This document shows, in pieces, positions 56,495 to 64,000 of a stretch of DNA of 64,000 bases (its first letter is position 1; the number at the start of each line of letters is the position of its first letter). The stretch comes from Cymodocea nodosa (lineage: Eukaryota; Streptophyta; Magnoliopsida; Alismatales; Cymodoceaceae). A model generated the notes under the pieces. The model was given only the letters and a program-made list of their open reading frames with translations, searched no databases and was not told the DNA's origin. The stretch is from the NCBI GenBank assembly GCA_036874045.1, contig JAZBRI010000003.1, forward strand, positions 4,166,501-4,230,500, read 5' to 3'. The translations under genes and the position numbers were made by a program.

Positions 56495-59400
56495 ATGGTA
56501 ATCCTAGTATAATCATGATTCTTTTTCTCTTTCCTACCATGCAAGAACCATACTTTTCTGTCCCTTTCTCAAAGTCAGATCTACTTTTGTTTTTCTTTTG
56601 TTGTCTGTGTATTAGGAGATCTTTAGAAATGCCATGCAGCAGCCTGGACCACCATCAGGTTTTGCTCTTCAGACTCTGCAGGATGCAATTAAACCTGTGG
56701 TAAATACCCTATGTTCTGCACTTATCTATGGTTACAGCTTAATTTTTCAGTTGTTCTGATCCTGGACTGTTCATTATGTTCACAATCATCAATCGGCATG
56801 TGGGTCAATATCTTGATTGGTTCTTGTTTTGTTTTATAGAAGCAAACAATTCTTGTCCAAGATGAGAACCAGTCCCTTGAAAATGCCCTTCGGACGCTGC
56901 TTCAGGAAATTGTGGTGTGGTTCTACACTTGCAAACATTTTTATTCTCATTAGCAATTTATTCTTTTTAGAAGTTAAAACCATACCTATCAAACTTATAT
57001 TTAATGTCTTGATATAACCTATACTTTTTCAAAGTCAGCTGTGTCTAATTAATAACACTTGAAAGACAACCGCCATAATCACACATTCTAACTGATAAGA
57101 AATGGAATTAGCTTTATTATACCAATGAAAAAAAAAATCTGCTTTATTGTGAAAATAACTTTCCACAGATTTATGGATTTTGGTGCACCAATAATAACAT
57201 AGAAATGTTATATTGCATTTCATAGATTTAAGAACAATAAGCATTGTGCAATTAACTTTTCTGGAAGATTGTTTCTCTAGTGTCCTTGTAATCTTATAGG
57301 CATATTTTTTAAATATCTAGTTATATGCTCAGTTAATCAGTAAGATATTCTACTACGTATTAAACTTTTAAATTTAAGAGATACCCAATGCTAATGTTAT
57401 GTAACATTTAATAGTTGAAATGTTGTAAAATTTGTTGATTTTTAATACCTTTAGTTCAAAGTTTGACAGTTGTTCAATATAAGTGAACATTTTAATAAAA
57501 AGATGACCATTTTCTCCATATATTTTTTTGTAAAAGAAAGTTACAGTAAACGGGTTCTCTTTATTGTTTCCAATTGGTGCATTCTTCTTTGTAGCTTTGG
57601 TTGCAAAAGATTCCTTCTTTGTATATCTTACCAGGAAGAACTTTCCTTTTTATCTGTCAAAATGAGACAATACAGTTTTGATTGCTATAGAGACCTCTTC
57701 TGCTTCCTCTTGTTCCCATCCTTTTAATCTCCTCTTTGCCCATTTTAATTTTGCCCCAAATTTCTTTGTTAGATCCCACGTGGAAGAATCTATGTCATCA
57801 AAACCCAACTTCTTTGTTAAATTTTTTACAGAACCCAGCTTCTTCATACCAAGAAACTTTGAATTTAAACAGAATTGGATCCAGTCTTCATTCTCCCCAG
57901 AAGAAAATAATAACGGCTTATGGTCTGATGTAATTTGAAATAAAAAATCAGTGAATGAGTATGGGATAAAGACCATAATCTGTTCCATCCCTCAGTCGTG
58001 AAAATTCTATGTTTGCCTGTCTTGGATTCACGTGCATAGTTAACCAGGTAAAACTGCTACCATTTCAGTGAAGTTCCAATCATCTCAGTTATTTAATCAT
58101 TAAACTCTTCCATGGCTGTGGTGATCCCAGAGCAGGCTGAGTTTCTATCACTTGTGTATCTGGTAACGAAATCACCACCAACCATCATCTTTGAAATATT
58201 CAAATTGGCACATTTTCTCTCATTTTTTTACGTTTTGTCTATTTTTTCCCCTATTGTGTTGATAGACTTTTCTTGTTTATTCACTATATATTAGTTATCA
58301 TATCAAGAAAACCATGCTTTAGCCCTAAAAAAAGAAAAATAAATATTAATTTCCCTTCCAAAAGATTTCCATTGCTATGTACAAATGTAAGTATAGACGT
58401 CTAAAACTATTTGATTACAAACTGTAAGAAAATATTTAAATTTATGTAATTTTATTGAATATTTGATATTAAATAGAAATACTTGGAAGAAAAAGATTTA
58501 TGTGGTTGACTTCATGTAGTAAGATTATGATTCAGATTGATGTTATTTTATGTACAAACATTATGTCTTGAGTGATCAATGCTGAACTTTTTTTTCAAAA
58601 CTAAATCCTCAATCTATTTATGGGGTGGGGTCCTAGAAAAACTCAGTTTTTCCTAACAAAAAAACCTACTTAAAACAACAAAAGAAAACAACCTTGCAAC
58701 AATCTAGCATAGTCTGCATGTTGGTATCTTCCATCTATCCAGAATATGATTGCTTTTGATTTTCGTAGGTAGCTCCTTGAACTTTTGGAATGGACAGCAT
58801 GTTCCGGTGCTAATAACCTCTTTAGCTAGAAGATTTACCACCTTGTTAGCCTCCTGTAGGCATGTCTAAAGGAGTACACTTGTGAGATGAGATGATTAAG
58901 TGGTTGCTAGAAGTTCAAGATATTGCTAGATGGACATCTTCCTTCTCCAATGGCATCATACAAGATTTTGGAATCAACTTCTTCCTCCACTTGCTCCTAG
59001 GCAATTCCACTTGTTATACATAAATTCAGTCCCTCAAAAAGTGCTCTTGATTCAGCATGAATAGCACCCCACTCCTGAAAGGCATTGTAGAATGCTACAA
59101 TCATCTTCCTTGGCTGCATTGAAGGATTCCTCCTCTTGCCATACTCTCCTGATGAGTTGTTCTAGTTGTGTTGAGCTAATACTTGCCATCATGAGGATAT
59201 TCCCAATGTATCCACCTCACTTCCTTATTTATCATTCTTGTTTGTATTCTGGATAAACTAAATGCCTATTCACAGTCAGCTATATTTTGTAGCTTGAAGT
59301 TAAAACTAAGGGTTGGGGAGAAGAAAAGATGTTTTTTTATATTAGAATATGTCTCCCCTTATATAGAGAGGAAGAGAGGTACAAAATAAGGAAGTAAATC

Positions 59401-62400
59401 TAAGTATGGAAATACAACCAATTTGGGATTACACAATCTCTAAAACAAGTAATACAACTCAATACTCTCCCTTAAGCTAGACGTGGAGAATACACATCAA
59501 TTAGCTCCAGCTTATTGTAAAATTTTGAGAAAGGTCTTGTATGGAGTCCTTTGGTAATAATATTAGCTAGTTGCTTAGAGGATAGAGTAAACAGGGTTCT
59601 CGAATATAGTAATAATCAATCTCAATATGTTTAGTACATTCATGAAACTTGTTGTTGGCAATGTACATGATAACTTGATTGTCACAGTGCATGACCATTA
59701 GAGTCTAGACCTTTACTTTGAGTTGAGTTGGTAAAGAATGTATCCAAGCTAGTTTACTTCCTATTTGAGACATACTTTTGAATTCAACTTCAACGTTAGA
59801 CTTAGAGATCACATTTTGTTTCTTGCTTCTTCATGTGACTAAGTTTTTCTCAACGTATGTGTAGTAATCAGAGGTTGATTGTCTATTCCCTCAATCTCCA
59901 ACATGATTAGAATTAGAGTAAACTATTATATTTAAATGTCCTTGTTTAGAGTAAAGAAGCCCTTTGCCAAGACATCCTTTAAGGTATGCAATTACTCGAA
60001 AGATTGCTTGCCAGTGAACAAGTCTAGGTACCTGCATGAACTAACTAAGGAGCCTAATAGCAAATGAAATATCGAGATGAGTTATAGTGAGATAAATTAA
60101 CTTCTCAATTAATCTATGATATTGACCAACATCGCTTATGAAACCTGTAGAATCATCCTAAAAGGGTAGATTAGGATCAATGGGTGTTGTCTCTGACTTA
60201 CACCCTAATAAACCTATTTCCTTCAACAAATTCATAACATATTTTCTTTAAGAAAGAACTAGTGTGCCTTTTGAATAGGCAAATTCGTTCCCAAGAAAAT
60301 ACCTGGGCTTTCCCATGTCTCGAAGCATAAAGTGTGAAGCTAAGAGATGCTTGGTTGTTTGAATGCCTATAGAATCATCACCTGTCAAGATAATATCATC
60401 AATATATACAACAAGAATGGTATACCTTTGGGAATTCTTTTGAACAAAAATGGAATTGTCAACTACACATTTCTGAAACCCTTGAATGCTCATAATTAAA
60501 TTTAGCTTGATAAACCAAGTATGAGGACTCTGCTTGAGCTCATAAATTGCTTTCTGTGATTGATAGACCTGATTCTCCTCCTGAGCAACATAACTTGGAG
60601 GTTGCTCCATGAAAATCTCCCTTTGGAGATCAATATAAAGAAAGACATTGTGTACATCTAGTTGAGACATCTCCTATGATTTGCTAATAACAATGGCTAA
60701 AAGAATATTGATAGAACTGAGGCGAGCAATAGGTGTGAAGGTTTTAGAGTAATTAATGCCAAGGGTTTGTGTGAAACCACGTGCTATGAGCCAAGCCTTG
60801 TAGTGGTTAACAGAACCATCAACCTTGTACTTGATAGTGAAAATCCATTTGCAACCAATCATTGAGATATTAGCTAATCTATGTATCAATTCACAGGACT
60901 CCCTGTCTTGTAATGTTTGCATCTCAACATCCATGACTTTCTTCTAAGAAGGAAGGGTAAGCACAATCTAATAATTCTTAAGTATAAATTCCTTAAGAAG
61001 GGTAATGACAAAACATTTGTAATCAAGGGAAAGTGAGTCATAGGAAACAAAGTTAGAAATAGGATGAGAAGTAGTGGGGTGATTACCTTCAAGGTTTGTA
61101 GGATTTGCATTGGAAGAGGAAGGAGATTCAGCTAGAGGTAAAAGGTCTTGGTGTTCGTTGTCTTTGTCAATAAACTTGCAAGGGATGTTGTGGTGGATTT
61201 GGAGGGGGAGCTAGTCAAGATGTATGAGTGACAGACTAGGGTTCCACAAGAATAGGTAAAGGAATAGACAATGTGGAAATGGAAGAAGTCTTTGAAATAG
61301 AAGTAGACTCGAAGAAGTAAGGGGTATCTTCTTGAAAAACAATGTCGATTGAAATGAAATATCGACATGTTGGAGGATGATAACATTTGTATCTCTTTTG
61401 ATTTCTAAGGTACCCGACAAAAACACACTATAGAGACCTTGGAGACAACTTATCCAACCTTGGAGAAAGATTTAAGCTATACACTCGAAGACTTTAGGAG
61501 GCATAAGAAAAGTTCCTTGTTCGGAGAAAGACGTCATAGAGGAATATATTCTCCCAAAGGGAAGAAGGCATACAATTTATCAAATAAGTTGTGGCAACTG
61601 CATTTGACTATAAGTATTTAGATACATTCATTTCAATTAGAAGGATGCGAATAATGTCTAAGATGTGACAATGTTTACTTTCATCAGTCTCGTTATGTTA
61701 AGATGTATGTGCACAAGTAGTGTGATTTAAAATATCTTGATTAGTGCAAAAAGAAGTAACTTATAGATTGAACAAACTTGAGAACATTGTTCGTACGAAA
61801 GATTTTTGGAGTTGAAGCAATTGCGTATGGATTTTAGTAAAGAACATGCAAATACATTAATAATATTTTGATGCTTTTTCAACAGGTAGAATTAAGAAAT
61901 TTGAGAAAAATCATCAACAAAGATAATATAATAGTGAAAATTAGAGATAGACGTGACCCTAAAAGATCCTCATATATCACAATGAATGACATCAAACAAC
62001 TTAGAAGTTGTCATCAATTCTCAACTACAATAGGTAATACGATATTGCTTACTCATAATACAAGATTGATAAGAAAAAGACCCAACATTGTTGGTTATGC
62101 AAGGTGGTGTATTGACAAATCTAGTGTCGTAACAATGGGGTTAATAATGCATGGTTAGTTGCCTTTTTTGGTAATGGGGATGTTGAAGCAGCTTAGCACC
62201 TTTTTTCAGGTGTCCTTTGCTCATCTTGGAAGAGCTTGTGGGGGAAAACTTGGAATTATGTGGATGTTGCAAATTTTGGGACGTTTGGATCAGGGGTCAC
62301 TAATTGAATGGATGGAAAAGGGTAATTTGGACATGCTACCTCACGGTCATATGGTGGATAAGAATGTTGAACAGAAAAGGAGGGTTTTAAATAGCATTTC

Positions 62401-64000
62401 TTTTGTCGTCACAAAAATGGAAGGAGAGGTTATTCTTACTGCCATTCAAGTGTTCTTTGTTCCTCTACTTCAAATTGGAGAGTCTAATGAGATTATGGGG
62501 TATTGATTGTCTATTATTAATTTTAGGTTTGTTATTGGGACCTATGGTTAGGTTTTGTTGACCTTTTGTTTTTTTTATTGGTTACTGTCTTTTCATGTTG
62601 ATTAGCTATTGATCCTTTGTTTTGTACTATTTTTCTTTTATTCTTAGTAAAATTGAATATCGATGTGCCCAACAGATATTAATTATGTTTATTCTTAATA
62701 TCATTAGTGTTTTGATGCTTATAAAAGTTCCTTTTTATTTTTAGTCATCTGCCACCATGTCCAGTGAAATGGTCATGCAATTTGGTCAGTCCATTGATGA
62801 AGCAGACGTAGCTTGTGGCCAAATTCCACGTCTTCTTGGTTTGATACTCCCCTCATGCTATTTTCTTCAATTACCTAATATTTTTCGTTGCTGGCTCAAT
62901 GTTATTTGATTGTTGTTTTATTTCTTGGTTTGATATCTACTTTTGATGCTCTATTTTTTGAGGGTTGGGTTGAAAAAGAGGGTGGGTTTTAATGCAACTC
63001 TAAGTTTGCTTCATCGTGTCTCCAATTGTGAAGGTAAAGTTATGTACATTTAGTTTCGATAGTTATTAAGGCACCTAGGTGGTAAAACAGGGCACCTAGG
63101 CAGTAAAACAGGGCACCTAGTCAATTCCTAGATGGTGGCTAAGCATTCATTTAAATAACAATTTTTTAATATTTATGTATATTTTATATGTATTTGTATA
63201 TAAATAATAATAATGTGTATTTTAGATTTATTATTTTCTAAATAATATCGAAATAAATGAATAATCTTAAGACAACAGCAAAATTCAAAGTATGTTAATG
63301 CTGACATGCATATTTTTGTAAGATGTATGATTATATATTTCTTTAATTATGTATATTTTAGTAATTTCCATCAAATGTGTGTATTTATATTTTGAGCAAC
63401 AGCTATTAAGCAAAGAGAGTACATTAAAATGATAGAAATCAGGGAGCCTACAAAAGCCATAGGCAGACTGGAAACTAAACTTGAAAGACCAAAGAGCATT
63501 GCTCAACTACCTGATAAGCCTTCTTTATGTCACCAGGTTCTCAAATCAAGCAATTAATTCAACCTAGAGAGGATGCCACTCTCTCACTACTCCCTTGTCC
63601 ATTCAACCATACATTCCACATTTTTGGATTTAAAGTAGGCTTCATCCTGAGTTACACTATGACATACCTTGTTATCCTCGGTAAAACTCTTGTCAATTCT
63701 GAATCACCTAGTTTCCTTCTAAATGAAACATCACATGCAATCTATCTTGGAATGCCCAAAACATTCAGCAACATCTCAATGAGTGGATGATACAATGGTG
63801 CAGAGCATTGGGAACAACTGTTGCAAAGGGGAATCACCTACCTAAACGTTATTCTAGGAAGAAATACCCTCCCCACTGCAATATATGTGCCTAACTTAAC
63901 AACCTCTTCAACTTCCATGACCTCTATCAAGATACTAAGGCCTTATTTATGTATATTTTCCATCAAAAAATGAAACAACATAAGATCTAGAAAACAGTGG
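56495..64000 (+). CDS. THO1: THO complex subunit 1 (HPR1/THO1), 5' part, runs off the window
   Basis: Exons: 56495-56497 (ATG only), 56616-56699 (28 aa), 56840-56914 (25 aa) and 62745-62838 (31 codons plus one base). All have GT..AG borders and joining frames; the rest lies beyond 64000. The product starts M, then EIFRNAMQQPGPPSGFALQT, LQDAIKP, KQTILVQDENQSLENALRTL, LQEIV, and then MQFGQSIDEAD...GQIPRLL. It matches plant THO1/HPR1, which continues with a LYLCEKEHVEGGM-type segment not seen here. THO1 is a core subunit of the nuclear THO/TREX complex, which packages nascent mRNA for export and supports small-RNA production. Placing the start at 56495 rests on the family's ME.F opening and a perfect ATG-GT donor; an in-frame Met at residue 7 is the alternative. 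Introns 1 and 2 are 118 and 140 bp, and intron 3 is 5830 bp full of antisense transposon relics. The promoter abuts transposon remnants. Confidence 0.88.
57650..58190 (-). mobile_element. L1 LINE endonuclease fragment in THO1 intron 3
   Basis: Minus-strand translation gives a GDF motif (in MVGGDF, near 58180) and then FTDFLFQITSDHKPLLFSSG (57960-57890), the SDH..LL signature of LINE apurinic endonucleases. A Lys/Trp-rich linker follows (AKLKWAKRRLKGWEQEEAEE). No RT follows. Antisense to THO1. Confidence 0.65.
58600..59230 (-). mobile_element. L1 LINE RNase H fragment in THO1 intron 3
   Basis: Minus-strand phrases EWGAIHAESRALFEGLNLCI, EEEVDSKILYDAIGEG and a Trp/Leu-rich continuation match the plant LINE RNase H domain (A...AE..AL..GL, DSK...). 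It ends in tail sequence near 58610 (CCACCCCATAAATAGATTG on the minus strand). It is broken by stops. Antisense to THO1; it may belong with the endonuclease piece as one rearranged LINE. Confidence 0.6.
59310..62070 (-). mobile_element. Ty1/copia retrotransposon relic in THO1 intron 3
   Basis: Minus-strand domains in order: integrase region (about 62070-61860), capsid-proximal FLSGTLEIKRDTNVIILQH (61426 on), RT start (60934-60674: GCKWIFTIKYKVDGSVNHYK, LIARGFTQTLGINYSKTFTP) and RT core (60670-60248: VHNVFLYIDLQREIFMEQPP, YELKQSPHTW, VVYIDDIILTG, HFMLRDMG). The YIDD catalytic box is intact, but stops and frameshifts separate the blocks, and LYIDLQREI in place of LHGDL.EEI shows decay. RNase H is largely lost. 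A polypurine tract (CTTAAGGGAGAG on the minus strand, about 59470) and the start of the 3' LTR follow, with a TATATA-type box near 59360. Antisense to THO1. Confidence 0.78.
62159..62506 (+). other. Unassigned 115-codon open frame in THO1 intron 3
   Basis: An uninterrupted plus-strand frame (MPFLVMGMLKQLSTFFQVSF start) directly follows the copia relic. It probably lies over the reverse strand of that element's protease/gag region. No motif recognised and not supported as a gene. Confidence 0.2.
62839..64000 (+). other. THO1 intron 4 (start), AT-rich with a possible LINE tail
   Basis: No further THO1 exon is found before the window ends. At 63400-63540 the sequence (CAAAGAGAGTACATTAAAATG, AAACTTGAAAGACCAAAGAG) resembles reverse-strand 3' tails of plant L1 LINEs. 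If so, a minus-strand LINE fragment continues off the right edge. Confidence 0.35.
63064..63130. repeat. Short tandem repeat, about 23-bp unit, three copies
   Basis: GGCACCTAGG(T/C)(G/A)GTAAAACAG occurs twice in full and is followed by a partial third GGCACCTAGTC. CACCTAGG-type palindromes are common in decayed plant repeats. Confidence 0.65.

Noticed and set aside
1-64000. CRISPR arrays, bacterial operons, tRNA or rRNA genes
   Set aside because: I saw no regularly spaced repeats, no Shine-Dalgarno or operon structure, and no convincing tRNA box A/box B pair. The window is plant nuclear DNA.

Overview
This is nuclear DNA of a flowering plant. It is AT-rich, with GT..AG introns, plant-specific genes (a phytosulfokine-receptor-type kinase, a plant EMC8/9 protein, a plant THO1/HPR1) and the usual plant mix of Ty1/copia, L1 and RTE LINE, hAT, MULE and PIF/Harbinger relics. 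The receptor-kinase gene is much more GC-rich than its surroundings and the introns are very long. That would suit a non-grass monocot or an early-diverging angiosperm lineage, but the sequence does not settle the species.

Four host genes can be supported. (1) Positions 2626-11935, plus strand: a small plant coiled-coil protein of unknown function, at least four exons, with an 8.4-kb intron 2. (2) Positions 25702-28860, minus strand: an intact intronless PSKR1-like LRR receptor kinase of 1052 aa. (3) Positions 31042-37413, minus strand: an ER membrane complex subunit 8/9 homologue, five exons, 203 aa, with a 5.5-kb intron 3. (4) Positions 56495 to beyond the right edge, plus strand: the 5' part of the THO/TREX subunit THO1 (HPR1), whose first intron falls directly after the ATG and whose intron 3 is 5.8 kb.

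The rest is mostly transposon strata. Region 3.5-9.3 kb (intron 2 of gene 1) holds a decayed copia element, an RTE-LINE piece and a complete gag-only LTR element. Region 10.3-24.1 kb holds PIF/Harbinger-like elements, a dispersed repeat with an RTE piece nested in it, a LINE RNase H tail, a hAT transposase relic with a foreign GC-richer segment beside it, and a complete 1.8-kb LTR element. Region 31-37 kb (EMC8/9 intron 3) holds an RTE LINE and a complete 308-bp TRIM. Region 40.9-56.4 kb holds a MITE, a small CpG-rich island with a short ORF, a complete 3.66-kb non-autonomous LTR element, a 4-kb L1 LINE, a duplicated Harbinger-like block with an internal GC-rich minisatellite, a 273-bp tandem duplication, a MULE fragment and a copia RNase H/LTR remnant. 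Region 57-62 kb (THO1 intron 3) holds LINE and copia relics, all antisense to the gene.

The four genes do not form a pathway; they act in cell-surface peptide signalling, ER membrane-protein insertion, nuclear mRNP assembly and an unknown role. Their shared feature is structural: each multi-exon gene has short introns of about 80-140 bp and one giant intron filled with transposons. The clearest new observations are four LTR elements or relics with readable termini (three with exact 5-bp target duplications), none encoding a polymerase except the copia relic, and a Tourist/PIF-like family sharing the terminal core GTTTGTG(C/T)AC, one member of which carries an expandable minisatellite. I found no clear evidence of a wholly new multi-gene system.
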